Program-made: the position numbers and the translations under genes
Notes under the pieces: model-generated
Seen by the model: only the letters and a program-made list of their open reading frames with translations
What the model was told of the DNA's origin: nothing
Databases searched by the model: none
Shown here: positions 45,338 through 57,002 of the stretch, piece by piece
Layout: every line of letters begins with the position of its first letter
Position numbering within the stretch: the first letter of the stretch is position 1
Origin: Sporosarcina sp.
GTDB lineage: Bacteria; Bacillota; Bacilli; Bacillales_A; Planococcaceae
Assembly: GCF_029257255.1 (NCBI RefSeq)
Contig: NZ_JARICI010000078.1
Coordinates: forward strand, 1 to 63,479
Length of the DNA: 63,479 nt
Direction: 5' to 3'

Positions 45338-45920
45338 ATGCAGCTTAGACAATACACAGATTACTGGGAGGAACGGGCCAACAAGGTCCTCTCCCATTTT
45401 CATTATACATACCCGGACGAAATCGATATGTACGACATCTGCTGGCGCTACGGCACCCGCATACTGCCACTGGACAAGCCGTTCACCGAGCCGTTAATCC
45501 AGGAAGACACGTTCTCATCATCTTAAAGCCTTCTCCCTGCCCGGTAAGCGCGGCAGACGCGGCACGATCTTTCTGAAAGAAGGACTGGATGCCATCGAGA
45601 AGAAACTGCTGATCGCGGAGGAGTTCTGTCACTTGTACGCCCATCACCAGACACAACTCAGCGCTGATCAATACGCCATCGACAAATGCGAGAACTAGGC
45701 TAAACGAATGGCCGCCTACCTCCTCATGCCAGTACGGTTCATAGAAGAAGTATACATCACCACCTTCGACCAGCCGGTTGTCATTTCAGAAGTGGCTGAC
45801 TATTTTTTAGTCAGCCACGAGTTCGCAGCTTATCGACTTGAGTTGATATTCAGGCACCGAGTGGATGGGTTTGCCGCGGCTGGAGAGAAGTTGGGGACTT
45901 TGGAGTGGATTGATATTTAA
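45338..45920 (+). pseudogene. Broken ImmA/IrrE-like (M78) metallopeptidase gene
   Basis: A frame starting MQLRQYTDYWEERA stops at 45526, but a second frame continues directly with SLPGKRGRRGTIFLKEG, AEEFCHLYAHH and DQYAIDKCEN, then an in-frame TAG at 45696-45698, then AKRMAAYLLMPVRF, ISEVADYFLVSHEFAAYRLEL. The order fits ImmA/IrrE-type zinc peptidases, which often act with XRE repressors in mobile elements. So there is one frameshift near 45525 and one amber stop. The zinc motif reads E-E-F-C-H instead of H-E-x-x-H, so this subgroup may have been inactive earlier. Confidence 0.75.
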
Positions 45921-45976
45921 AAGGACATACAATCCTTTATCGTAAAAAATACCTTTTTATTGAGGAGAGATACGAA

Positions 45977-47209
45977 ATGACAATTAATAAATATCTTGAC
46001 TTATCAGATCAACAAATAGAAAATTTAGCTCAACTTATGTCACTCGCGAAAAATTCTCACTTTAAAACAATAAACGAAAATTACAACAATATAATTCGGG
46101 GAAGAACGCTTATTGATAAGCAAAATCAAACTTTGCACTCTCTTATGAATCAAGAGATTAACTTTGAGTTTTTTAGAATTTGGATCACGAAGTTATTGTT
46201 AGATCAGTATAATGATATTTACATATTCGAACCTTCAAAAAAAGAGATAAATACTATTCGTATCAAAGCTGAGATGAAATTAGAAAAACTTAAAAAGAAA
46301 CAAAAATTTATCTTCGACTTTAATAGTGATAATTTGAAAGGTATTGAGCTTATTCATGTCGAAGAAAGCGATCAAGAAATATTTTTCTCTTTTATAGCTC
46401 CTATATTTAAACTAGATAGTACTGTAACTCCTCCGGTAAATGAAAAATCGATATATTTCTTTTATGTATGGTATAATAAAAAGTTAAAACACTTTGTAAT
46501 ATCTCTTCCCTCAATTTCTAATATTGTTTCTTTCAATGGGACTAATATTAAAAGAAACGACTTCGATTGTATAGTTGGAATAATACAGAGATTTTTCTTT
46601 TCATCGTATGTTAAGATCGATTTCGAAAAAACTGAATGGATTTTAGAAGCTTTACAAAAAATCACAAAAGAGTTTTATCATCATAACAATGATATAATTG
46701 ATAAAAAACTGGATATACTTGAAACAGAGAATCTTAATTCCGTTGCTGACACTATTCAAAAATTGGATTCTTCTTTTAATGATGATCTTACAAAAGCCCG
46801 AATTAAAAAAGCGTTAATGGATCTTCTGGAAAGTGAATTTATCATTCATTATGGACATAATATTAATAAAGACAGGAACTTTGAAGTGTTTTTACACGAA
46901 GCAATTAAAGGCGAAGTCAATTATACTGCACATAATAAAGCAAATTCATTTAGTTTTTTAGATTCAAGAGATATTATAAAAAAAATTCTATACAACTCCA
47001 ATAATTCATCTATTGGTTTGATCTTTAATTTTGAGGAGAAACAATACCCATTTAAAGTCTTTAGAATGAACAATTATTTTGCTTTAAAATCTTTATCAAA
47101 TAAAACGACGAGCAAGGAGGTTGTGGATAATGTACTATGTAAGCTTGTTGAATATCGTACAAGACCTAAAGCTGCAACTCCCGGTAAAAAAATTGCAAAA
47201 GATGAATAG
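45977..47209 (+). CDS. Unrecognised 410-residue protein, first gene of the nuclease operon
   Basis: A large AT-rich gene with a good GGAGAG ribosome binding site. No family is recognised. The N-terminal half (about 1-120) is helical and ends in a basic stretch (KLEKLKKKQKF); the middle (about 120-220) has alternating beta-type segments (IELIHVEESDQEIFFSF, KSIYFFYVWYNKKLKHFVI); a helical part follows (about 220-290), and the last 120 residues are mixed. No membrane segment and no ATPase motif are seen. The last codons overlap the next gene, so it works with it. It could be the sensor or regulator of the putative defence system; this is inference. Confidence 0.7.
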   Translation: MTINKYLDLSDQQIENLAQLMSLAKNSHFKTINENYNNIIRGRTLIDKQNQTLHSLMNQEINFEFFRIWITKLLLDQYNDIYIFEPSKKEINTIRIKAEMKLEKLKKKQKFIFDFNSDNLKGIELIHVEESDQEIFFSFIAPIFKLDSTVTPPVNEKSIYFFYVWYNKKLKHFVISLPSISNIVSFNGTNIKRNDFDCIVGIIQRFFFSSYVKIDFEKTEWILEALQKITKEFYHHNNDIIDKKLDILETENLNSVADTIQKLDSSFNDDLTKARIKKALMDLLESEFIIHYGHNINKDRNFEVFLHEAIKGEVNYTAHNKANSFSFLDSRDIIKKILYNSNNSSIGLIFNFEEKQYPFKVFRMNNYFALKSLSNKTTSKEVVDNVLCKLVEYRTRPKAATPGKKIAKDE

Positions 47210-47525
47210 ATTGCTTTGTGAAACTTTACCGGATAGTACATTATCCCCTTCTTACTTATCTTTCGAAACAGATATTGACATTGAAATTATGAATAAGTTG
47301 CTAACCAGGTTAGCAAATGCAAACTTTATAGTACCTCAAATAGTGATTGATTGCTGTAATACAGACGAAGACATGATTCACCGATTTACTTTTGTCAGTC
47401 AAAGAGCTTTAATTGATTTTATTAAAAAAAATAATAGAGTATGTCCAGAATGCCTTTCGGAATTTGATTTCGATAATGGAATAGTCTTTTTTAAAACAAA
47501 GCCCATGTACAAAGAAGGTATATGA
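47202..47525 (+). CDS. Small protein with CPEC motif, second gene of the nuclease operon
   Basis: A 107-residue protein. Its ATG at 47202 lies inside the last codons of the previous gene (8-base overlap) without its own ribosome binding site, so it is translated by coupling; longer frames upstream are shadows. The middle (about 25-75) reads like a winged helix (IEIMNKLLTRLANANFIVP ... FTFVSQRALIDFI). Near the end a CPECLSEFDF stretch gives one CxxC pair; two more cysteines stand at DCC (about 50-51), so a zinc site is possible. It may be an adaptor between the 410-residue protein and the nuclease. Confidence 0.65.
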   Translation: MNRLLCETLPDSTLSPSYLSFETDIDIEIMNKLLTRLANANFIVPQIVIDCCNTDEDMIHRFTFVSQRALIDFIKKNNRVCPECLSEFDFDNGIVFFKTKPMYKEGI

Positions 47526-48289
47526 TTATGGTAAATGGTGTAAAACTAAATGATTATGTAGATAACTCAGATGATAATACTGTTTGGTCTCCCATTACGT
47601 CTGAGGAAGATAAGAAAGAATTTTCTTATCATATCGAGGAAGTAAAAAGAGCATTTGAGTCAGGGACAAAAAAAGAAAAAGGGGATTCATTAGAAACTTT
47701 AATGACTTTTATTTTTGAAAGATTATCTTGTGCAATAGTAGAGCATGATGTTTTGATTAGTGATAATCAAATCGATCACCTAATCGATTTTATAGAAGGC
47801 CTTACTCCGACTTTTATTAAAGATCATTTTGGTTTGAGAATAATTGGAGAGTCAAAGAATCATGCTGAATCTATATCTGGACGAGAAGTAACAAATTTAA
47901 GTGATCTTTTGGAATTTAGAGAAGCAAAAAGCGGAATATTTTCATCAGTTAAATCCTTCTCTAAAAGAGGTAAAAGCTTTTGGACTTACGGAGAAGGTAC
48001 GAGAAGGAAAATCTTCCTTAGAAAAAGACAAACAATTATAGGATTTAGTTTAAAAGAATTAGAGTCTTTAACAGAAAATAATTTTTATACTATGTTGAAA
48101 ACTAAATTTGGTTGTCTGAGTGATGAAATAAATGATAACCTAAGTGACGTTGATGATAGCGTACCATATCCAGACAAACTCTATAAGTCTTTAGAACAGT
48201 TATATAAACTAGGAATATTAGATACTGACGCCTATTTAAAATCAAAGAAAAATATTAACGATAAATACGGGCCTAACACATTAATCTAA
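47522..48289 (+). CDS. Predicted PD-(D/E)XK nuclease, third gene of the operon
   Basis: A 255-residue protein with the order expected for a restriction endonuclease-like core: E58 (GDSLETL), D85 (NQIDHLIDF) and E110-x-K112 (IIGESKN), with hydrophobic strands at each point; a conserved-looking REVTNLSD helix follows (about 121-128). Later parts are basic (KSFSKRGKSF, RRKIFLRKRQ), suitable for nucleic acid binding. The C-terminus (LEQLYKLGILDTDAYLKSKK) resembles a SHOCT domain. It should cut DNA or RNA. The start overlaps the previous stop by 4 bases. It ends before a terminator at 48307. Confidence 0.7.
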   Translation: MIMVNGVKLNDYVDNSDDNTVWSPITSEEDKKEFSYHIEEVKRAFESGTKKEKGDSLETLMTFIFERLSCAIVEHDVLISDNQIDHLIDFIEGLTPTFIKDHFGLRIIGESKNHAESISGREVTNLSDLLEFREAKSGIFSSVKSFSKRGKSFWTYGEGTRRKIFLRKRQTIIGFSLKELESLTENNFYTMLKTKFGCLSDEINDNLSDVDDSVPYPDKLYKSLEQLYKLGILDTDAYLKSKKNINDKYGPNTLI

Positions 48290-48306
48290 TTCAATTATAA
48301 ATTATT

Positions 48307-48332
48307 ACTCACCAGAATGGTGAGTTTTCTTT
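48307..48332 (+). terminator. Terminator of the three-gene operon
   Basis: ACTCACC (48307-48313) pairs with GGTGAGT (48319-48325), followed by TTTTCTTT. It separates the operon from the recombinase gene. Confidence 0.7.
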
Positions 48333-48375
48333 AAATCTAATAAGAACATATATTCTTACAAAGGAGTGATGACAA

Positions 48376-50203
48376 ATGAGAACTGCCATATACATCCGCG
48401 TATCCACCAAACTCCAAGAAGACCGCTACAGCCTAAACGCTCAGACAACCGAGCTGACAAGCTATGCTCAATCACAAAACTGGCACATCGTCGATATCTT
48501 TAAAGACGTAGACAGCGGAACTAAGCTGAACAAAGATGGCTTAGAAGCTATGCTCGACCAGGTAGAAGACGGAAAGATTGATGTAGTCCTCTGCATCGAA
48601 CAGGACCGCCTCTCCCGTCTAGATACAATTAAGTGGGAGTACATAAAAGGCGTACTACGTGAGAACCATGTGAAAATTGCAGAGCCTGGCAGCGTGGTGG
48701 ACTTGGCCAATGAGGATGATGAGTTCATATCAAATTTGAAGAATTTGCTTGCCCAGCGTTCCCGACGTGACCTACTACGTAAGATGATGCGCGGGAAACG
48801 GCAGAAGACCCGGGAAGGCAAAGTGTGGGGCAAGCAGCCGGAAGAGTATCATTATAACAAGGACACCGAGGAAATCACGGTGAATGAGGAACGGTCCTGG
48901 CTGATCCCCTACATCGACGATCTGTACATTGAGAAGCGTCTGGGCGCGACGACAATTGCTAGAGAGTTGAACAAAGTTAGCAAGACGGCTGAAAGTAAAC
49001 GCTGGACGAGCCAGCAGGTACTCAGCAAGCTAAAGAACCCCGCCTATCATGGTGTGCTGCAGAAGTCGTTCATCAACGGCGAAACAATTACTGTACCCGT
49101 GTCTATCCCCTGCTGCGCACTGAGCTGATGTATGCCCGGATCCAGAATGAATTGAATCGGCGGTATCGGCGCAACCAGCAGATCCCCATTTCCTCCGGGA
49201 CGTGACGATCATCTGCGCATCATGCCAAAAAGAAATCAGCGTGAAGAAACAATACACATACAATAAAGATAAATCGCAAAGATATGGCCTATATGTACTT
49301 ACACACACGAATAACGAGACGCATAAGGCATGCCAGGTAAAGCCGTGCATCAATGATAAACGCATCAAGCATCGTATCGCCCAGGCTGTGAAAGATATCT
49401 TGACTGATACCGAAAAGATTGCCGACTATATCGATTCTGATTTCGATGAGGCTGAGCTTGCACGTCTGGATGCTGATGTGAAGCGATTGGAGAAAATAAA
49501 GTCCGATATGCACGGTAAGATGGACAAGCTGCTGGATCTCTATCTGGATGATAAATAGTCAAAAGAAAAGTTAGATGAACGTCATAGTCTATTGGAGAAA
49601 CAGGCACAGCAAATACAGAATGATTTGAAGGAACGGAAACGAAAGAGGAATTTAATTCAGAAAGATAAGTTGAATTTTGATACAGTTGCAGAGTTTTTCC
49701 GAGTGGCCAGCCGTTTTGAAGAACTGCTCGATCCCATTGATCAGCAGAAATTGATAGGGAGTCTGTTTCCTTCTGCTACTTTACAGGATGATCTTTTGAT
49801 CTTGCACGCCCTTCTCCCGCAGGAAGTAAATGTGGATGTGAAGATTCGGAATGAATCGAAATATGAAGAAGCAAAGGAACGGGAAATGTTAGAGAATGCT
49901 CGAGAGCGTCATGTTCTTGCGCAGAAGACCCTGACGGAGCATCGAGGATAGTCACTTGAAGCGCTTAGCAAAATTATTGGAAGCCAGCCTTCTACATTGA
50001 AACGGGACCAGGAACGATTTGGTCCGTTCAAACATTTAGCACCGAACAAACAATGTCCTGACTTGAAGAAACAGCGAGTTATCGTATTGCAGAATGAATT
50101 GCGAAAAAACCCGAATATAAGTGGTCGGCAATTGGAAAAACATACAGGAATAAATCGCAAGATGATTTATAAACTAATGAAAGAAGAGGAGTTGAAGCGC
50201 TGA
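48376..50203 (+). pseudogene. Large serine recombinase gene, broken
   Basis: The start is clear (AGGAGTG, then MRTAIYIRVSTKLQEDRYS) with the catalytic serine S10 and EQDRLSR arginines of the resolvase domain (1-140), followed by a Recombinase domain (GKVWGKQPEEY, TTIARELN). The frame is lost near 49105, the next piece (LRTELMYARIQNELNRRYRRNQQIP) shifts again near 49202 (TIICASCQKE, zinc ribbon), and TAG stops interrupt at 49556-49558 and 49949-49951. The last part (STLKRDQERFG, QLEKHTGINRKMIYKL) has helix-turn-helix features. Such enzymes integrate phages and mobile elements. The three later open pieces are parts of this one gene. Confidence 0.85.
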
Positions 50204-50229
50204 CCGCCTCGACTCCCCTCTTTTTATTT
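50186..50229 (+). terminator. Terminator behind the recombinase, at the junction with mrfA
   Basis: AGAGGAGTTGAAGCG and CGCCTCGACTCCCCTCT form an imperfect stem followed by TTTTTATTT. It lies where the accessory region meets mrfA and may serve both converging transcripts. Confidence 0.6.
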
Positions 50230-52491
50230 GACCAAATCTCTTAGAAGCTGTTCAGCATTCAACTTATTTTGTGTCTGCCCTGCTTCCTGTGCTCCGATAC
50301 AGATCGGACAGCCAATTTCACAGCGGCAATCATTAATATGCTCAGCAGTCATGCTTAGTAGCTCATTCCAACGGTTAAAGATATTCTCACTCAGACCGAT
50401 GCCGCCCGGGTAGCTGTCATAAATGTAGAATGTCGGTTTCTGGGTATGTGTAGCCTTCACCTGCGGAACGACATGGATGTCACTTCGGTCACACTTCACG
50501 AATAGAGGAATAAGTGACTGGATGGCATAAGCTGCCGAACTCATGGCATCTGTTAGGCTGGACTTCTCCCAACCTTCCGGAAGATCGAATGCAAGCCAAG
50601 TACCATTCGTATGCAGTTCCTCAGCCGGTAACGATATTGGACCCGAACCGATATTGTCGTGACTATTTCCAAACTTAATCTTCTTAAATATCGTCGGAAT
50701 CGCCAGCACCGCCAAATCGCCGTATGCCCATGTCCGATCTTCTGTATCGATTCTCTTATCCTCACTGATTACTTTCAATTCCACTGCAAGATTCGCATCA
50801 GTGAAATAATCAACGTCGACTACTGTGACATACGCCTTCTTTTCTTCCCAATCCAGTTTCTCCACTTGATACTGCGTTCCTTGATGCAAATAAATCGCTT
50901 CTTCATGCAGCAGTGTCATTGCACTGAAGCGATCCATCTCCCCAATCACACGGGTCTCTTTCGGAAACGACTGATCGATGATAATGACATTTTCCTGAGA
51001 AGCAGAACGCAGGCTTATCTCCCCTGCCGGAAAACGATCGGTCATCCAGTGCCATTTATCCGAAGTTTGCAGCAATACGCCTTCGCTCTGCAGGAATGCC
51101 AACAACTCCTGTACTTCAAATTCGCCGTACGTTTCCGTTGAACTGAATGGCAATTCGAATGAAGCGCACTTTAGATGATCCATTAAAATCAGCATATTAT
51201 CTGGATGAATATGAATCTCTTCCGGCTGCTGACCTAACAGATAAGAAGGATGCTTGATAATGTATTGATCGAGCGGCATGGACTGCGCAACGTAAATTAT
51301 GAGTGCATCTTCCTGGCGTCTACCCGCTCTTCCTGCCTGCTGTAATGCACTTGCAATATTTCCCGGGTAGCCCGTCATAATACAGGCTTGCAACTGCCCA
51401 ATATCAATTCCAAGTTCCAGTGCGTTCGTGCTGACGACTGTTCGGATATTACCGTTTTTCAGGCCACTTTCAATTTTTCTGCGTTCAGATGGTAAATAAC
51501 CGCCGCGGTAGCCCATCACCGTTTCATCAAACAACTTCTTTTTCGTCAGTTCCTTCATATAAGTAACGAGCATTTCCACACGGACACGGCTGCGAGCGAA
51601 AATGATGGTCTGGATATGCTCCTGATACAAAAACGCGCCAAGATCACGGACTTCCAGCACTGCACTTCTGCGTATACCAAATACATCATGTACAATCGGC
51701 GGATTATAGAATACGAAATGCTTTTTACCACGCGGTGCACCGTTTTTGTCAATGAGCACCATCTCTTTATTCGTTAGATTCTCAGCTAATTCTTTTGCAT
51801 TGGAAATCGTCGCAGAAGTGCAGATGAAAATCGGATCGCTTCCGTAAAACCGGCAGATCCGTTGCAGTCTCCGCATAACGTGCGCGACATGACTGCCAAA
51901 CACACCTTTATACGTGTGAAGTTCGTCGACTACGATATACTTCAGATTTTCGAACAATGAAATCCACTTTGTATGATGCGGCAATATAGCTGAATGCAGC
52001 ATATCTGGATTTGTCAGAATGATATGTCCTGATTTCCGGACTTTTGAACGCAGTCCGGGCGCAGTATCACCGTCGTACGTATGGCTCAAAATCTTCTCTC
52101 CGCTCGCTTCGATCAGATTATGCAAATCCGCCAATTGATCCTGCGCCAAAGCTTTTGTCGGGAACAGGTACAGCGCTCGTGATGACGAGTTGTCCAAAAT
52201 GGACTGCAATACCGGCAGATGATAACAAAGTGATTTTCCCGATGCCGTCGGTGTAATTGCAGTAATGGAATGACCTTCACGCACCGCGTCAAATGCCTGG
52301 CGCTGATGGCTGTAAAGTTGTGTAATCCCCTTATCAGCCAACGCCTGTCGTATGGAAGGGTGTAGCACAGGAGGGAAATCTGCAACTATGGCTTCCTGCT
52401 CTTTCTGTGTCTCAATATATGAAATGTTCGGTCCGAAACGCGAATCATTAAACATTTGCTGAATCAGATCAGGAATATTTAACTTAGTCAT
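50224..52491 (-). CDS. mrfA: MrfA (YprA), DEAH-type DNA helicase with C-terminal MZB domain
   Basis: A 755-residue superfamily 2 helicase. It has Walker A TPTASGKSLCYH (about 80-91), LFPTKALAQDQ (Ia), VVDELHTYKG (DExH box), TSATI (III), and QQAGRAGRR (VI). The C-terminal DUF1998/MZB-type domain ends in a four-cysteine set (NDCRCEIGCPICIG) that binds zinc. In B. subtilis MrfA, a 3'-5' helicase, works with the exonuclease MrfB in removing mitomycin C damage. ATG at 52491 follows AAAGGA and overlaps the yppE stop by 8 bases, so it is coupled to yppE and not to mrfB, which is 32 kb away. Confidence 0.93.
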   Translation of the reverse strand: MTKLNIPDLIQQMFNDSRFGPNISYIETQKEQEAIVADFPPVLHPSIRQALADKGITQLYSHQRQAFDAVREGHSITAITPTASGKSLCYHLPVLQSILDNSSSRALYLFPTKALAQDQLADLHNLIEASGEKILSHTYDGDTAPGLRSKVRKSGHIILTNPDMLHSAILPHHTKWISLFENLKYIVVDELHTYKGVFGSHVAHVMRRLQRICRFYGSDPIFICTSATISNAKELAENLTNKEMVLIDKNGAPRGKKHFVFYNPPIVHDVFGIRRSAVLEVRDLGAFLYQEHIQTIIFARSRVRVEMLVTYMKELTKKKLFDETVMGYRGGYLPSERRKIESGLKNGNIRTVVSTNALELGIDIGQLQACIMTGYPGNIASALQQAGRAGRRQEDALIIYVAQSMPLDQYIIKHPSYLLGQQPEEIHIHPDNMLILMDHLKCASFELPFSSTETYGEFEVQELLAFLQSEGVLLQTSDKWHWMTDRFPAGEISLRSASQENVIIIDQSFPKETRVIGEMDRFSAMTLLHEEAIYLHQGTQYQVEKLDWEEKKAYVTVVDVDYFTDANLAVELKVISEDKRIDTEDRTWAYGDLAVLAIPTIFKKIKFGNSHDNIGSGPISLPAEELHTNGTWLAFDLPEGWEKSSLTDAMSSAAYAIQSLIPLFVKCDRSDIHVVPQVKATHTQKPTFYIYDSYPGGIGLSENIFNRWNELLSMTAEHINDCRCEIGCPICIGAQEAGQTQNKLNAEQLLRDLVK

Positions 52492-52861
52492 TCGGCTGAT
52501 CCTTTCCTTTTTCACTTGCCAATGCGGTTAAGACGGTCTGTAGTGTGTAACGAGCTGCGTTGATAGAGAGGATAAAACGCTTTTTGCCTGTCGCTTTGTA
52601 AAAAGACTGGACGACAAACTGCGTCATGGCATCTTTCGTCGAATCAATTTGGACAGCATGTACATATTTCGGCTTTGCTTTTTGTATCCACTCTTTCATT
52701 TCAATAGCCCAGCCCGCAATTGCTTGGTGACTGATGTCTGCGTATGGTTTCACCTCTTCAAAAAACTCCGGGTCATGATCTGTTTCTCTCATTGTATAAA
52801 AACGCTCTTCACATTCATCACAAATGGCGAGCAGTTTATTTGTTTCATCTAATAGACTCAT
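52484..52861 (-). CDS. yppE: YppE-family protein (DUF1798)
   Basis: A 125-residue helical-bundle protein of unknown function found in Bacillales near recU and ponA. Its pattern (FFEEVKPYAD, WIQKAKPKYVHAVQID, VVQSFYKATGKKRF, YTLQTVLTAL) matches B. subtilis YppE closely by eye. It is divergent from recU and overlaps mrfA. No catalytic motif is seen. Confidence 0.85.
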   Translation of the reverse strand: MSLLDETNKLLAICDECEERFYTMRETDHDPEFFEEVKPYADISHQAIAGWAIEMKEWIQKAKPKYVHAVQIDSTKDAMTQFVVQSFYKATGKKRFILSINAARYTLQTVLTALASEKGKDQPND

Positions 52862-53048
52862 TGGGATAACTCCTTCTTCATTTCGTCACTGTCTTCATTT
52901 TATCAGAAAAGCCTGCACCTCTCCACTTTCTGCGAACAAACATTCCAAAATAGCCAATGAACCTGTCCATGTCGGTCGTGTGAAACTTTCTTTTTAGTAA
53001 CTCGTCAAATAACGTGTATGGTATGATTGAGCGTACGAGGTGGTCAAT

Positions 53049-53686
53049 TTGGCGATTCGTTATCCAAACGGAAAAAAATATACTCCGTCCGTACCTGCAA
53101 ATAAAAAGAAATCCTATGACTATTCTTTCAGTAATCGGGGTAAGTCATTAGAGGATGAGTTAAACGATACAAATGAATATTACCTGGCTCACAGTCTGGC
53201 CGTGATCCATAAAAAACCTGTGCCGATACAAGTAGTCAATGTCAGGTACCCTTCAAGGAGTGCTGCGGTCATTACAGAAGCCTATTTCCGTACCCCTTCC
53301 ACTACAGATTATAATGGCGTGTGGAATGGTTTTTACATGGATTTTGAAGCGAAAGAGACGAAAAACAAAACTTCTCTGCCGCTGCAAAATATTCATTTGC
53401 ATCAAGTAGAACATATGAAACAAGTAATCGAACAATCAGGGTTGGCTTTTTTTATTATTCATTTTAGCTTACTTGATCGCTATTTCTTATTGCCGTTTGA
53501 TGTGTTTCTCCCCTTGTGGAATCGAATGGAAGACGGCGGAAGAAAGTCGATTACGCTTGATGAAATTGAAGAACGTTCAATTGAAATCGAGACCGGTTAC
53601 CAACCCAGGTTGGATTATTTACAGGCTGTTCAACAATGGATTCAGCAAAAAAGACTAGATATAGATAGTGAAAGGCAGGAAGAAAA

Positions 53687-53690
<4 letters not shown>
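53049..53690 (+). CDS. recU: Holliday junction resolvase RecU
   Basis: Cuts Holliday junctions in recombination and modulates RecA. It is a PD-(D/E)XK-fold endonuclease of about 213 residues. Motifs are RGKSLEDELNDTN (about 31-43), AYFRTPSTTDYNG, and the catalytic FYMDFEAKETKNKTSLPL (about 95-112) with Asp, Glu and Lys. The frame is open from GTG at 53040, but TTG at 53049 (start MAIRYPNG) lies 6 bases after AGGTGG and gives the family N-terminus. Its stop overlaps the ponA start by 4 bases, the common recU-ponA arrangement. Confidence 0.95.
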
Positions 53691-56377
<2,687 letters not shown>

Positions 56378-56380
56378 AGA

Positions 56381-56440
56381 AAGAGGATGTTCGGAAAGTC
56401 ATTTTCAGCTGACTTTTCTGACATCCTCTTCATTTTTTCC
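56381..56440 (+). terminator. Terminator of recU-ponA
   Basis: AAGAGGATGTTCGGAAAGTCA (56381-56401) pairs with TGACTTTTCTGACATCCTCTT (56410-56430), a 21-bp arm with two mismatches, followed by CATTTTTT. Confidence 0.85.
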
Positions 56441-56666
56441 TTTAGAATAAAGAAAGGCGCGGTGAAATGCTGGCTTGGCTCGTTCGTTGGGGAGATTCGT
56501 GCGGTGTAGCTTTACTAATGCTCGGTTCAGGCTTGTTTTGGCGCGCCAAGTTAGACCTTTGGTGCGGTACACCGGAGTATTGGTTCGTTCCCCTGCCTAT
56601 CAGCTTCTATTCAACTAAAAAAAGACTGACCAAGAAGACAGATTATCTCCTAGTTCAGTCCTAACT

Positions 56667-57002
56667 TTATTTCTGCACTCGCAGTCGAGCAGCCTTCTTT
56701 TTAACTTCCTCATAAAGCATCGTTAATTGTATCAGCGCATAGTGACTCGTGTTCTGAAGCTTAATGAAATCTATTCGTTCCTGATAGTTATTCGGCTCCA
56801 GTACATAGTGCATCTTGCCCGTAAACTTGTTTTCTTCCATTCCACTGCTTTCAATCAGCTGCTCAAGCGGCTCAATTGCCGACTGAAGTAATTCCAGTCT
56901 TTCCGGTGTATGTGAAGCATAAGCGGTTTGGAGATCAGGTCTCAGCCTGTCCCATTCTGCTAATAGATGTTGCACTGAGTCTTTTAGTTCCTGTTGGTTC
57001 AT
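56667..57002 (-). CDS. ypoC: YpoC-like protein
   Basis: A 111-residue, mostly helical cytosolic protein (QQELKDSVQHLLAEW at the N-terminus, LIQLTMLYEEVKKKAARLR at the C-terminus) of unknown function. It is recognised mainly by position: in B. subtilis ypoC lies between nth and ponA, as here. The ATG at 57002 overlaps the nth stop by 4 bases (ATGA), indicating coupling. About 230 bases between it and ponA hold the ponA terminator and a G+C-rich stretch without a supported gene. Confidence 0.75.
   Translation of the reverse strand: MNQQELKDSVQHLLAEWDRLRPDLQTAYASHTPERLELLQSAIEPLEQLIESSGMEENKFTGKMHYVLEPNNYQERIDFIKLQNTSHYALIQLTMLYEEVKKKAARLRVQK

Noticed and set aside
49202..50203. Three separate small genes after 49202
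   Set aside because: They are consecutive pieces of the same broken serine recombinase (zinc ribbon, coiled coil, C-terminal HTH), split by frameshift and TAG codons.
45338..50203. Intact prophage or complete integrative element
   Set aside because: No structural, replication or transfer genes are seen; only a broken recombinase, a broken ImmA-like gene and the three-gene operon.
56467..56664. 65-residue frame between ponA and ypoC
   Set aside because: No ribosome binding site, no protein-like pattern, and it lies behind the ponA terminator in a G+C-rich non-coding stretch.
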